Shown: piece after piece, positions 49,887 to 59,265 of the stretch
Layout of the letters: each line of letters opens with the position of its first letter
Numbering within the stretch: position 1 is the first letter of the stretch
Assembly (NCBI RefSeq): GCF_007746795.1
Contig: NZ_CP036343.1
Location: 5,059,357 to 5,123,356, forward strand
DNA length: 64,000 nucleotides
Source of the DNA: Gimesia algae
Lineage (GTDB): Bacteria > Planctomycetota > Planctomycetia > Planctomycetales > Planctomycetaceae
Reading direction: 5' to 3'
Program-made: the position numbers and the translations under genes
The notes under the pieces: model-generated
What the model saw: only the letters and a program-made list of their open reading frames with translations
What the model was told of the DNA's origin: nothing
Databases searched by the model: none

Positions 49887-51170
49887 ATGGCCCTGCTCCA
49901 CTTACGATCTCTGTTCCCTACTGTCTGTCTCCTGGCTGTGATGATGACGTCAGCATCATTGGTAACAGCAGAAGAACCACACTGGAATCAGTTCCGTGGC
50001 CCACACGCCGATGGCACATCGCAGGCAACCGGATTGCCAACCACCTGGAGTGAGAAAGAAAATATCGTCTGGAAAACTCCGGTGCACGGGCGATCCTGGT
50101 CCTCTCCTGTGGTCTGGAAGGACCAGGTATGGGTCACCACTTCAACCAAGGATGGTAAAGAGCTGGGTGTCGTTTGCGTCGATTTCAAGACCGGAAAGAT
50201 TCTGCATGACAAGAAAATTTTTGATGTCGAAAAGCCCCAGTATATTGATCCCAGTAATTCACACGCCTCGAGTACACCGATCATTGAAGATGGTCGGATC
50301 TATGTGCATTACGGCGCGTATGGTACAGCGTGTCTGGATACGAAGACCGCGAAAGTTTTATGGGAAAGACGCGATTATCCCTGCAATCACTGGCGGGGCG
50401 CTGGTTCGTCACCCATCATTTATCAGAACCTGCTGATCCTGCAATATGATGGTTACGACTACCAGTACATTGTCGCGTTGAACAAAGAGACGGGAAAAGA
50501 AGTCTGGAAAAAAGACCGGGACATTGAGTACGGTACAAAGAATGGCGACTCCAAAAAAGCATTTGCCACTCCTCGTGTGATTGAATATGAAGGACGCGTG
50601 CAGCTGATCAGCCCTGCAGCGAAAGCAACCATCTCCTACAACCCGCTGACAGGAGATGAATACTGGAAGTTTTATTACCCGCAGCATTCCGCTGCCAATC
50701 GTCCGTTGTTTGATGGGGAGAAGATTTATGTCGGCACCGGGTTCGGTAAAGCCCATCTGTATGCAGTCAACCCGGGTGGCAACGGAAACGTGACGGACTC
50801 GCATGTGAAGTGGATCGAACAGAAAGGCATCCCTTCCAAGCCTTCACAACTACTGATTGACGGTCTGTTGTTCATGATCGATGACAAGGGAATCGCGACC
50901 TGCCTGGATGCAGAGACAGGAGATGAGGTCTGGAAAGAACGCATGGACCGCAGTTCGTTTTCCGCGTCTCCCATTTATGCAGACGGTAAGATCTACGCAC
51001 CGGATCGCGAAGGCGTGACGCGGGTATTCATCCCCGGGAAAGAATACAAGGAACTGGCCGCCAATAAGCTGGACGAAGGCTGTGTCGCTTCACTGGCTGT
51101 GGCAGGCAAGTCGCTGATTCTGCGAACTGAGCATTTCCTGTATCGAATCGAAGATCAGTCAGCACAGTAG
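49887..51170 (+). CDS. Secreted PQQ-like beta-propeller protein
   Basis: A 427-residue exported protein from the ATG at 49887 (AGGAA eight bases upstream; the longer frame from 49800 has no support). The signal peptide is MALLHLRSLFPTVCLLAVMMTSASLVTAE. HWNQFRGPHADGTSQATGLPTTWSEKENIVWKTPV is a hallmark of planctomycete PQQ-like (YrrA/outer-membrane assembly BamB-like) propellers, followed by blades such as GVVCVDFKTGKILHDKKIF and YIVALNKETGKEVWKKD. There is no sign of the dehydrogenase active-site residues, so enzymatic activity is unlikely to be demonstrable from sequence. It converges on the dehydratase gene. Confidence 0.86.
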   Translation: MALLHLRSLFPTVCLLAVMMTSASLVTAEEPHWNQFRGPHADGTSQATGLPTTWSEKENIVWKTPVHGRSWSSPVVWKDQVWVTTSTKDGKELGVVCVDFKTGKILHDKKIFDVEKPQYIDPSNSHASSTPIIEDGRIYVHYGAYGTACLDTKTAKVLWERRDYPCNHWRGAGSSPIIYQNLLILQYDGYDYQYIVALNKETGKEVWKKDRDIEYGTKNGDSKKAFATPRVIEYEGRVQLISPAAKATISYNPLTGDEYWKFYYPQHSAANRPLFDGEKIYVGTGFGKAHLYAVNPGGNGNVTDSHVKWIEQKGIPSKPSQLLIDGLLFMIDDKGIATCLDAETGDEVWKERMDRSSFSASPIYADGKIYAPDREGVTRVFIPGKEYKELAANKLDEGCVASLAVAGKSLILRTEHFLYRIEDQSAQ

Positions 51171-51176
51171 TAAGAT

Positions 51177-51602
51177 TCAACCATCGGCGGCGGTAACAGC
51201 GAATTCGAGCCGGACTGCGGTTTCTTTTCCCACCGAGATTTTCCCGGTGAAGAAGTAAGCGCCGCCGAGCTTTTCGGTCAGCGTCACCTGGATGTCGATC
51301 GTTTCTCCCGGCTTGACCATGCGGCGGAACTTGGTGTTGTTCAAGCGGGTCGCGACAGGCACTTTACCCGCTTCAGGTGCATCCGTTTTCGCAATGAAGA
51401 CGGCAGCGGCCTGCATCGCAGCTTCACACAAAATCACCCCCGGCAGAACCGGATGATCGGGATAGTGTCCCTGGAAGATATCGATTTCAGGCGCGACAAA
51501 CTTGCGGGCATGGATGCTGTTTGCTTCGAGCGCGACGACTTCATCGAGCCACAAGAATGGTTCGCGGTGAGGAATACAGGCTTTGATATCATCCAGATTC
51601 AC
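51177..51602 (-). CDS. FabZ-like 3-hydroxyacyl-ACP dehydratase
   Basis: A 141-residue hot-dog-fold protein. FQGHYPDHPVLPGVILCEAAMQAAAVFI carries His46 and Glu60, the FabZ catalytic pair with the usual 14-residue spacing, and IPHREPFLWLDEVV is the standard N-terminus. It should dehydrate 3-hydroxyacyl-ACP. It is the last gene of a minus-strand cluster with a ketosynthase, an acyl carrier protein and two FAD oxidoreductases, so it probably serves a dedicated pathway rather than housekeeping fatty acid synthesis. Confidence 0.88.
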   Translation of the reverse strand: MNLDDIKACIPHREPFLWLDEVVALEANSIHARKFVAPEIDIFQGHYPDHPVLPGVILCEAAMQAAAVFIAKTDAPEAGKVPVATRLNNTKFRRMVKPGETIDIQVTLTEKLGGAYFFTGKISVGKETAVRLEFAVTAADG

Positions 51603-51648
51603 GAGAACATTCCGTTTCGTATTTGTTTAAAGTCAGATTCAGCGAGAA

Positions 51649-53076
51649 TTAAATGCGGGCGGCAGCGGGAGTCAGATATTTATCGACATCGTTACTGACG
51701 ATCACGCCGTAATTCACAGCCCCCAGCCAGCCAGACATGATAATCCCCACTGAACCGGCGTGATACAGGCCTTCGATCTGCTCGGGCAGTTCCTTGCTGA
51801 CTTTGAGTCCTTCAAACTTGGTGCCAAACGAAGCCCCCTGGAGATGCTGCGTATACCGCTGGAATGTACGCGGCGTGGATGCTTCCAGATGATCCACGCG
51901 GTCACGGACATTGGGTACATACTGTTCGAGACAGTCAAGCGTGGTTTCGATCAGATGCTTCTTGTCGGCTTCGTACTGTGCTTCCGGGAGGTCGGCCCAG
52001 TCACTGAAGTTCGCGTTGGTGGAAGAGACGATCAAAGAACGATCGCTGCCGGGACGCGTTTCCGGATAGTAGAATGAAAACGTACGACTGCTGACTTCTT
52101 TACTGAGCATCGCCTTGATATCGAAGCCGTTATGCTCGGAATGGAACAGCAGGTCACCGCAGAAATTGAGCTCATCACCCGGTTTGAGGGCGATATAAAC
52201 CTGGGTGCTGCTGTTATTCAGTCGCACGGCTTTGGTCTCTTCGATGAATTCGGGATCGAAGTGTTCTTCGCCGACCAGATTGAGAATTGTACCCTTGATG
52301 TTCGAATTCGACATGATCGCTTTGCAGCCGATTCGTTTTCCATTAACCACAACACCGGTCACACGTCGATCAGGAGTAATTTCGATTTTTTCTACCTGTG
52401 ATCGAATTCGCACATCAACGCCGTTCTTTTCCATTTCGGCTTTGATGAGTTTTACGAGACGGTCTGTACCACCACGGAAGGTGTAGACGCCTTTCTGCAT
52501 GAAGTTGGAAAACACGATTCCATAAGTGATCGCGGGATCTTCCAGCGTGGATCCGTTGGCATAGGAAATCGGCTCCATCAGCAGGCGGACGACATCGTCG
52601 CGACCAGGGAAGAATTCTTCGAAGAGTTCACGGGTTGTTTTACCCTGATCATCGAAGAAATTCATCTTGCGGGCGGTATCGAAAAAGTTTTTGACAGTTT
52701 CAGGTTCAATGCCGAACTTTTCAATCAGCAGCTGCGTGAAATCTTCTCGGGTAAATGTCGTTTCGAGTGAGAACTGCGGATTTTCGAAACGGACACCACG
52801 CAGAGGCACAATGGAATCGGCGATTTCCTGGGTCCAGTATTTTCGACAGCTCTTGAGCATTCCATACGGAAAGCCATGCAGAGAAATATCAAAGATATGA
52901 CCATTCTGGCGTTTGAACCAGGTAGCCATTCCGCCCAACTGGTAATGATGTTCGAGGAGCAGTACAGAATATCCCTGGCGGGCGAGGATGTTGGCAGAGG
53001 TCATGCCTGCCAGACCACTGCCGATCACAATGACATCATATTCGTCTTGAGTGTCTTTCAGAAAATCTTTGGCCAT
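51649..53076 (-). CDS. CrtI/phytoene-desaturase-like FAD oxidoreductase (second copy)
   Basis: A 475-residue flavoprotein of the phytoene dehydrogenase/RetSat group. The dinucleotide motif [27 protein letters not shown] lies near residues 18-44, and the C-terminal signature [24 protein letters not shown] near residues 440-463 closes the FAD site. The domain [33 protein letters not shown] is the usual middle part. It shares general architecture with the enzyme encoded just upstream, so the pair may act on successive steps. It may insert or shift double bonds on an ACP-bound or lipid chain; this is inference. Confidence 0.83.
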   Translation of the reverse strand: MAKDFLKDTQDEYDVIVIGSGLAGMTSANILARQGYSVLLLEHHYQLGGMATWFKRQNGHIFDISLHGFPYGMLKSCRKYWTQEIADSIVPLRGVRFENPQFSLETTFTREDFTQLLIEKFGIEPETVKNFFDTARKMNFFDDQGKTTRELFEEFFPGRDDVVRLLMEPISYANGSTLEDPAITYGIVFSNFMQKGVYTFRGGTDRLVKLIKAEMEKNGVDVRIRSQVEKIEITPDRRVTGVVVNGKRIGCKAIMSNSNIKGTILNLVGEEHFDPEFIEETKAVRLNNSSTQVYIALKPGDELNFCGDLLFHSEHNGFDIKAMLSKEVSSRTFSFYYPETRPGSDRSLIVSSTNANFSDWADLPEAQYEADKKHLIETTLDCLEQYVPNVRDRVDHLEASTPRTFQRYTQHLQGASFGTKFEGLKVSKELPEQIEGLYHAGSVGIIMSGWLGAVNYGVIVSNDVDKYLTPAAARI

Positions 53077-53321
53077 AATATTTCAGCGTCGAATTGAGTG
53101 TAGCAGAGAAAAAAGGGGACAGCGACAGTTCACTGTGCCTGCATGAATGGCAAGTTTTTGCATCTCCTGTTTATCGAAAAACAGGGGCTTTGTCTACTAA
53201 ACCGCAGTAAATCAGGATGCTGTGACAAAAGTGTGACAATTCGTCTGCAACGAATGCCAATAACCGTGTCTTTTTGCCATACTATGAAGCAAGGGTACAG
53301 CAGCATCACAGCCTGGCCTGT

Positions 53322-54707
53322 TTACCTGGTGTTCAGTAAATGCAGGTTCGCAATACTGATTCCAGAGAGCATTGAACCAATGATTCCCAGAAACCCCTGA
53401 TCCGTACCGCAGAGGAAGAGATTATCAAAGGGAGTCGTGCCATCCAGGATTTTCTGTGGGGCTCCGTAAACACACCCATTAATGTGCCCGGTGAATTTTT
53501 TGATGGTTCGCGGAGTAAAGGTATCAACGTCGATCACATGCGAACGGAAGTCAGGAATAAATCGCATTGAGGATTCCAGGATCTGATCGTACCAGTACTT
53601 TTTGGCTTCGATATATTTTTCTTCCGGAAGATTCATCCAGTAACTCGGATTCGCCAACGCGGTAATACGGATCGAACCCTCTTCCAGCGGTTGATCGTAT
53701 TCAAAATTATTGGGTGAGCAGATAATTCCGCTGCGAACATCGACCGGATTTTTTGACTGTTCGTAGTAAAAGTCTTCAGAATCGTTATAGAACACGATCG
53801 TCTCGTTGTGGCCGAACTCTGCCGGTTGCTGATCGAGAACAGAAATGGTTTCAACAAATGAAATTTCCCCGGGCGTAAATCGATCATCCACAGGAATCTC
53901 TGCCCCGCACATTTGCAGCGTTTCTGCCGATCCCGCCGAAGACAGCACGTTTTTTGCCTCAAGGACCTGCCCATCGTCGAGTACCACGCCTGAAACGTGC
54001 TTGCCATCAGTGACAAGCTGCTGTACTCCTGCTCGTAATTTAAGTTCGCCTCCCAGCGATTTGAATTTTTTCACCAGGTTTTTCAGAATCAACCGCACAC
54101 CTTTGTAGGGACGGGCAAAGCCTTCCTGATAGATGCTGCGGAACATGATCACGAACTGATTGAAATCCATGTCATGCTCTGACGGGCTGCCATAAAACAT
54201 CAGCGGGCAGAGCAGCATGTTGATTAACAGTGGATCAGAGATATGTTCTGCCATCCGGGCCCGGGCGGAAATCCAGGTCTGTCCCAAATCGCCAATGTTA
54301 TGGGTGTCGATCTCAGCAACGAGACGGCGAAAGCCGTCAACCTGACTCGGAAACTGCGTTGCAATTTCAGCTTCGAAGTATGCGAACTCGTTATTGAACC
54401 GCAGAGTGTGTCCGGGAAAAACGACCGACGAACCGAACTGGGGACTGAGATCAAAGTCTTCCCAGCTGAAACGGAGCTGCCTGAGAATCTTATTCAGCGG
54501 TCCGCGTTTCCCGCCGGGAGGCGAGTAATTAGTTACCGCATGCAGGCCGACATCATGATTACGGCCGCGCAGTCGATAAAAGGAATTCAGGCCACCAATC
54601 GTAGTGTGCCTCTCCAGAATGCAGACCTGCTTCCCATAATAAGCCAGCCGGATTCCAGCGGCCAGCCCAGACAGGCCGGCACCGATAATGATTGAATCGT
54701 AGGTCAT
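53322..54707 (-). CDS. CrtI/phytoene-desaturase-like FAD oxidoreductase (first copy)
   Basis: A 461-residue flavoprotein. IIIGAGLSGLAAGIRLAYYGKQVCILERH lies at residues 6-34, and the C-terminal FLCGTDQGFLGIIGSMLSGISIANL completes the FAD-binding region. Sequence between them (GGELKLRAGVQQLVTDGKHVSGVVLDDGQVLEAKNVLSSAG) is typical of CrtI-like desaturases and RetSat-like reductases. It is encoded between the acyl carrier protein and the second oxidoreductase, pointing to action on an acyl chain rather than on a C40 carotenoid. No phytoene synthase gene is seen nearby. Confidence 0.83.
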   Translation of the reverse strand: MTYDSIIIGAGLSGLAAGIRLAYYGKQVCILERHTTIGGLNSFYRLRGRNHDVGLHAVTNYSPPGGKRGPLNKILRQLRFSWEDFDLSPQFGSSVVFPGHTLRFNNEFAYFEAEIATQFPSQVDGFRRLVAEIDTHNIGDLGQTWISARARMAEHISDPLLINMLLCPLMFYGSPSEHDMDFNQFVIMFRSIYQEGFARPYKGVRLILKNLVKKFKSLGGELKLRAGVQQLVTDGKHVSGVVLDDGQVLEAKNVLSSAGSAETLQMCGAEIPVDDRFTPGEISFVETISVLDQQPAEFGHNETIVFYNDSEDFYYEQSKNPVDVRSGIICSPNNFEYDQPLEEGSIRITALANPSYWMNLPEEKYIEAKKYWYDQILESSMRFIPDFRSHVIDVDTFTPRTIKKFTGHINGCVYGAPQKILDGTTPFDNLFLCGTDQGFLGIIGSMLSGISIANLHLLNTR

Positions 54708-54728
54708 GGCGGAGGGATATTACGGGAT

Positions 54729-54992
54729 TCAGACGGTGCTTTCCGCATCCTTCAAGAGTGGTGTCAGGTAGGTGACAGTGCTGTCCATTGTTACCAGTTC
54801 ACCATAGTCTTCTTCGGGAATCTGTACACGATAGAGTTTGCGTAACTCCATGACGATATCCAGAAAATCCATACTGTCCAGTTCCATCTGTTCCCGGAAA
54901 GGAACGCTATCGTCCAGATCCGATAGATCTTCATCGGGAGCAATACGAGACAAGATATCCAAGATTACCGATCTGATTTGTTCCGGCGCCAT
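54729..54992 (-). CDS. Acyl carrier protein
   Basis: An 87-residue acyl carrier protein. The 4'-phosphopantetheine attachment serine is Ser40 in MELDSMDFLDIVMEL; the helices around it and the acidic character are typical. GGAG precedes the ATG at good spacing. Placement beside a ketosynthase and dehydratase marks it as a pathway-specific carrier. The transcript upstream of it has several GC-rich hairpins. Confidence 0.93.
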   Translation of the reverse strand: MAPEQIRSVILDILSRIAPDEDLSDLDDSVPFREQMELDSMDFLDIVMELRKLYRVQIPEEDYGELVTMDSTVTYLTPLLKDAESTV

Positions 54993-55316
54993 GCAGAAAC
55001 TCCAAACTTTCTAAAAATCCAATAACGTCAATTTCGTGCAGCGAAGCTCACAAATATCACGGGAAAACCCGGTAGGGGAAGCCCCTTATAACAAACCAAG
55101 AACCTGCCCGCTAGAAGCCGGGTCCGAAAAACCCGCCCCTCAAGAGGAATACTATAACCCGATCTAATATTGGATTTAAACCGACTCAGGCCCGGATAAA
55201 GCAGAGTTTTTCAGAAAATCCATTTGTAATCGTCATTTACGATGGGTGAACACTGTTTCTTAAGCAGAAGATCCTACGGCCGTTATAGCGCGATGGATTG
55301 TCGTTGAACAGTCTAT
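54993..55316 (-). promoter_or_regulatory. Intercistronic leader of the acyl carrier protein gene with three GC-rich hairpins
   Basis: This 324-bp gap between the ketosynthase and acyl carrier protein genes has three compact stem-loops: CGGG-AAAA-CCCG (55060-55071), AGGGG-AAG-CCCCT (55074-55086) and CGGGT-n7-ACCCG (55119-55135). No open frame is seen. The stems could stabilise the mRNA, block nucleases, or terminate some transcripts, allowing the carrier protein to be made in excess over the ketosynthase. An internal promoter may also be present. Confidence 0.4.
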
Positions 55317-56567
55317 TCAGGCAGAATATTTTTTAACGATCAGAACCGAATTGATTCCCAGCATTCCGAACGAGTTATTCAAAATACATTCCACACCTTC
55401 CATCTGGCGTGGTGTATTGTGAACCAGTTGAGGCAATTTGCATTCCGGATCCAGTTCATCCAGATTCAGTGTGGCATGGGCAATCCCGTCTTCGAATGCG
55501 GGTAGATTTCCCAACATTTCCAGCGCGCCGGCAGCTCCCATCGCATGTCCGATAAAACTCTTGGTATTGTTGATTGCCAGATTGGGACAATCGCCAAATA
55601 CACTGGCAAGCGCCTTAGCTTCTTCGATATCTCCCTGGTGCGTTGCCGTGGCGTGGCTGCTGACAATATCAATATCTTCAGGCTTTAAACCAGCCCGTTT
55701 GAGTGCCAGATGAATGCACTCTGCCTGTCGAGTGGCATTGGGGAGCACAAAATCACTGGCATCGGAATTCATCGCGTAACCGATAATTTCGCCGTAAATT
55801 GTGGCGCCGCGGGCCAATGCATCAGGCAGACGCTCTAACATACAGACGGCGCCGCCTTCTGCAACAACGATCCCGTTCCGCTTGACATCAAAGGGGCGAC
55901 AGGCTTTGGTGGGATCCTCATGGACAGCCAGAGCTCCCTGGCTCTGGAAGCTGGCGAAAATCCCAAATGTGTGAATACTCTCAGAAACCCCGCCACATAA
56001 GGCCATATCGACCTCATTCAACCGCAGCATCTGTACGCCTTGGATGAATCCGGCATTCCCTGCAGCACAGGCAGCACCCAACGTCAGATGCGGACCGGTT
56101 ATCTTCAGATTGAGAGTCACTTCACCGGCTGGATTATTTGCGACGGTCCGCGGGTTGTGATGATGCGACCAGACTTTGGTATCATAATCGAACTGAGAAA
56201 TTTCGTAGACTTCATTTTCAGTCTCAACATTCCCATGTTCGGTAATTCCCAGATAAACGCCGACCCGGTCACGGGCTACATTTTCCCAGTCCAGACCAGA
56301 CTGATTGACTGCTTCATTCGCACAGTACACAGCAATAGAGCCGGCACGCGTTCCGCGGCGGACTTCTTTTCGTTTCTGGTAGCGTAATTCATCAAAATTA
56401 CAGACGCCGGCGAGTACATCTCCCATATAGCGGATGTTGTAGTCCACAACTCCCGAACGACCTGCCAGTAGACTCTGACGAAATTCATCCAGATTATTGC
56501 CATTCGGAGCGGTTAAACCGATCCCTGTAATGACAATTCTGCTTTGATCATCCATTGATGCCTGCAT
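55317..56567 (-). CDS. Beta-ketoacyl-ACP synthase (FabF-like)
   Basis: A 416-residue condensing enzyme with an intact Cys-His-His triad: Cys167 in TLGAACAAGN, a His in SSHATATHQGD near residue 303, and a His in KSFIGHAMGAAGALEML near 340. Sequence resembles KAS II and chain-length-factor-like enzymes, but the active cysteine shows that it is catalytic. It is the first gene of the minus-strand cluster, so it should start or elongate the dedicated acyl chain. Two early ATGs compete; the second (56555) has an AGG site upstream. Confidence 0.9.
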   Translation of the reverse strand: MQASMDDQSRIVITGIGLTAPNGNNLDEFRQSLLAGRSGVVDYNIRYMGDVLAGVCNFDELRYQKRKEVRRGTRAGSIAVYCANEAVNQSGLDWENVARDRVGVYLGITEHGNVETENEVYEISQFDYDTKVWSHHHNPRTVANNPAGEVTLNLKITGPHLTLGAACAAGNAGFIQGVQMLRLNEVDMALCGGVSESIHTFGIFASFQSQGALAVHEDPTKACRPFDVKRNGIVVAEGGAVCMLERLPDALARGATIYGEIIGYAMNSDASDFVLPNATRQAECIHLALKRAGLKPEDIDIVSSHATATHQGDIEEAKALASVFGDCPNLAINNTKSFIGHAMGAAGALEMLGNLPAFEDGIAHATLNLDELDPECKLPQLVHNTPRQMEGVECILNNSFGMLGINSVLIVKKYSA

Positions 56568-56621
56568 GGATTTATACCACTCTGATCGATTTATTAATGC
56601 AACGAAGGTTCATAAGCCACT

Positions 56622-56636
56622 CGGCCGCAGCGGCCG
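56622..56636. promoter_or_regulatory. GC-rich palindrome upstream of the ketosynthase gene
   Basis: CGGCCGC-A-GCGGCCG is a perfect 7-bp inverted repeat about 55 bp upstream of the ketosynthase start, where an operator or 5' leader hairpin would be expected. It stands out in an AT-rich surrounding. Confidence 0.4.
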
Positions 56637-56735
56637 GTAGTAGAATTGATAAATATTAACCCAAGGAGATTACCCGTTCTACTGTAAACTCGCAAGTGGC
56701 GCAGCAATTCAGATTTGCGATTCGTAATAGAATCA

Positions 56736-56765
56736 ACGACAGTTCTGGTAACATTTCTGTATAGT
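56736..56765 (+). promoter_or_regulatory. Possible promoter for the ECF sigma gene
   Basis: ACGACA (56736-56741) and TATAGT (56760-56765), spaced by 18 bp, form a partial sigma70-like promoter about 220 bp before the sigma gene. The long leader makes this tentative. Confidence 0.25.
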
Positions 56766-56992
56766 GAAACATGAGAAGATTACTCTTCATAAAACAGAGA
56801 CTCATTCAAAATGATCGTTTTAGAACCAGACGCCATAAGCCCACACCTCTGGCAGACTTACAGACGTCTTTCCGATCTAATTCAGGAACGAGTTCCAAAA
56901 AAAGATTTTCTCGCCGTCCGATTTTAATCTGGGCGTACGAATATCAGTATGGAACTGTCATTGGAAACACAATTTGAAACATAGTCATCACC

Positions 56993-57520
56993 ATGAATCA
57001 GATCCCACATGAACAATTTGTTTCCCTGCTGGCTCGGCATCACAGCCTGATTCGAGGCTTTATTGGAACCTTACTGCCTCATCAAAATGATGCGGACGAT
57101 GTGTTTCAGCAAACCTGCCTGGTACTGTGGAGAAAATGGGATTCATTCGACGAAACACAGAGTTTTTCCTCCTGGGCCTGCGGGATCGCCTTTTATGAAG
57201 TGAAAAACTTTCAACGGGTCCAGAGCCGGGATCGTCACTATTTTTCTGACGAAATCCTCTCGCTCATCGCAGCACAACAGTCAACGGCATTGCCCGAAGC
57301 TGAACACAGACAACGAATTTTGCAGCACTGTATTCAGAAACTGGATGCTGAAAGCCGCAAACTCATCCAAGACTGCTATCACGGCGACCTCAGCATTAAA
57401 GAAGTAGCAGAACAGACGGGACGTTCCTGTGATGCACTCTATAAAAAACTCTCGCGTTTACGCTTAAGGATCATGGACTGCATGCAACAGACACACCACT
57501 CCGCGGAGATGGGATCATGA
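56993..57520 (+). CDS. ECF sigma factor (Rhodopirellula/Verrucomicrobium family)
   Basis: A 175-residue sigma-70 family protein. Region 2 is in LARHHSLIRGFIGTLLPHQNDADDVFQQTCLVLWRKWDSF, with RKWDSF and FSSWACGIAFYEVKNFQR as extended conserved parts (residues about 13-75); region 4 is near 120-165 (LDAESRKLIQDCYHGDLSIKEVAEQTGRSCDALYKKLSRLRLRI). It belongs to the ECF group widespread in Rhodopirellula and Verrucomicrobia. The following FecR/LamG gene overlaps it as ATGA and probably encodes its membrane-bound partner. It may direct transcription of the downstream PSCyt1/DUF1501 genes. Confidence 0.93.
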   Translation: MNQIPHEQFVSLLARHHSLIRGFIGTLLPHQNDADDVFQQTCLVLWRKWDSFDETQSFSSWACGIAFYEVKNFQRVQSRDRHYFSDEILSLIAAQQSTALPEAEHRQRILQHCIQKLDAESRKLIQDCYHGDLSIKEVAEQTGRSCDALYKKLSRLRLRIMDCMQQTHHSAEMGS

Positions 57521-59166
57521 ACCAGAAACCCACACCTGACAACCAGACAATTCTCTTGATTGACGCCTTCCTGCAGGGCACGATCAGCGATGAGCAACAG
57601 GCAGAACTGGAACAGCTGCTTACCTCTGATCCTGAACAGCGTCAGCTGTATATCGACTACATGCAGGTGCATAACGGCCTCTCCACCTGGGCAAACGAAA
57701 CAACAGAACCTGCAGATTGGATTCCTCACTCTGTATCAGAAGCTCATCCATCCCGTCTGAGATCCCCCCGTTTTCTACTGATGCTGTTCTCTTCACTGAT
57801 CGCTGCATCGCTCCTGCTCTCACTGGCTTACTATGTCGGGTGGAATACTCGACCAAATTCTTCGCCTGTGATTGCAGAATCACCAATTGATCAACCAGCC
57901 GACGAAACCTCTCAACCCCAGACGGACCATATTGCCCTGCTAACACAAGCAGTCGGCGTCGAATGGGATACCAACCGTAATCTGCAGGCCGGTGCCGGCC
58001 TTTCTGCCGGCTGGCTGAAACTGAAACAGGGTACGATTCAGGTTGAACTGATCAGTGGTGCTTCGATTCTCATCGAAGGCCCGGCTGCGGTAAATCTCAT
58101 CTCACCACTTAAAGCATTCTGCCAATTTGGAAAAGTACGCGCCTCTGTCCCCGAACAGGCACACGGCTTCACGATGGAAACTTCCAAGTTGAACGTCGTC
58201 GATCTGGGAACAGAATTTACCCTCTCACTGGATCAGTCCGGCAGTGGTCAGGTTCAAGTCATCGACGGCAAGGTAGAACTTCATTCGACTGACAGTCAGA
58301 CAACACCAGCAAACATTCAAAGTTTAACCACCGGCGAAGGTGTGCAGTTCGATCAGCAAGGCACGGTTGATCTTCTCAAAGAAGCCATCCTGCCTTTAAT
58401 CAACCCGGAAGAACTGTCACAACTGGTTGAACAGCAGCAGGCACGGCAGTTCCAGCGCTGGCAGAAACAGAATGCCACTCTGAAGACCGATCCTTCGATC
58501 ATCGCCTATTACGATTTTGAAGAGACATCCAACTGGCTGCGTACGCTCAATAACAAAAGCCGGCAAAAACCTTCATCGTCTACCAATGGAGCCATCGTCG
58601 GCTGTCAGTGGACTTCGGGACGCTGGCCACAAAAACGCGGTCTGGAATTTAAACGGACCAGCGACCGGGTACGAACTCACATTCCCGGAGAATACCAGTC
58701 GCTGACCTTCATGGCCTGGGTCCGCATTGAAGGCTTCGATCGCTGGCTCAGTTCATTAATGCTGACGGACGGATACAATCCCGGCAACCCACACTGGCAG
58801 CTCAGCGACAAAGGCGAAATGATCCTGGGAGTCAAAACCGGCCCCGGCAAGAACTACTTCTCTCCCGTCGTGCTGCAGCCTACTGATTTGGGACGCTGGA
58901 TCTTTCTGGTGACCGTTTATGACCACCAGAAACGGGAAGTCGTACATTACCTGGATGGCGTGGCAGTCAGTCATCACACAATTGATACCCCGATCCCTCT
59001 GGTGATTGGCCCTGCGGAAATCGGCAACTGGCGACCGCAAGAACATACGGACACACATTCCATCCGTAGCTTAAACGGACGTCTGGATGAATTCGCTTTG
59101 TTCGGTCGCGCGTTATCTCCTGACGAAATATTGCAGTTGTACCAGTCGGGAAAACCGAATTCCTGA
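57517..59166 (+). CDS. FecR and LamG domain membrane protein
   Basis: A 549-residue single-pass membrane protein. The cytoplasmic N-terminus (about residues 1-80, DAFLQGTISDEQQAELEQLLTSDPEQRQLYIDYMQVH) resembles anti-sigma domains; a membrane helix lies near residues 86-108; a FecR-like domain follows near 150-290 (GTIQVELISGASILIEGPAAVNLISP, LNVVDLGTEFTLSLDQSGSGQVQVIDGKVEL); and the C-terminal ~170 residues are a LamG jelly roll (YQSLTFMAWVRIEGFDRWLSSLML). It overlaps the sigma gene, suggesting that it holds the sigma factor at the membrane until a signal arrives outside. The ligand is unknown. Confidence 0.9.
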   Translation: MNQKPTPDNQTILLIDAFLQGTISDEQQAELEQLLTSDPEQRQLYIDYMQVHNGLSTWANETTEPADWIPHSVSEAHPSRLRSPRFLLMLFSSLIAASLLLSLAYYVGWNTRPNSSPVIAESPIDQPADETSQPQTDHIALLTQAVGVEWDTNRNLQAGAGLSAGWLKLKQGTIQVELISGASILIEGPAAVNLISPLKAFCQFGKVRASVPEQAHGFTMETSKLNVVDLGTEFTLSLDQSGSGQVQVIDGKVELHSTDSQTTPANIQSLTTGEGVQFDQQGTVDLLKEAILPLINPEELSQLVEQQQARQFQRWQKQNATLKTDPSIIAYYDFEETSNWLRTLNNKSRQKPSSSTNGAIVGCQWTSGRWPQKRGLEFKRTSDRVRTHIPGEYQSLTFMAWVRIEGFDRWLSSLMLTDGYNPGNPHWQLSDKGEMILGVKTGPGKNYFSPVVLQPTDLGRWIFLVTVYDHQKREVVHYLDGVAVSHHTIDTPIPLVIGPAEIGNWRPQEHTDTHSIRSLNGRLDEFALFGRALSPDEILQLYQSGKPNS

Positions 59167-59265
59167 TTGATTTCTCTCACCAATTGTTGTGACATAGTAT
59201 TATTAATATTCGACAATCATCCCCTGAAAACTCACCAGCTCAAAATTCATAACAACGAGGCATTG

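Larger units (their letters stand above)
56568..56992. other. Divergent regulatory region between ketosynthase cluster and sigma factor gene
   Basis: A 425-bp gap that must contain promoters for the leftward acyl-chain cluster and perhaps the rightward ECF sigma gene. A 68-codon frame at 56771-56977 lacks a ribosome site and is not called. The GC palindrome and the possible promoter are listed separately. Confidence 0.45.

Noticed and set aside
53322..54707. Carotenoid biosynthesis as the role of the CrtI-like pair
   Set aside because: No phytoene or squalene-type synthase is nearby and the neighbours are ACP, ketosynthase and dehydratase, which points to an acyl chain instead.
56771..56977. 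68-codon frame upstream of the sigma factor gene
   Set aside because: No ribosome site, basic low-information product.
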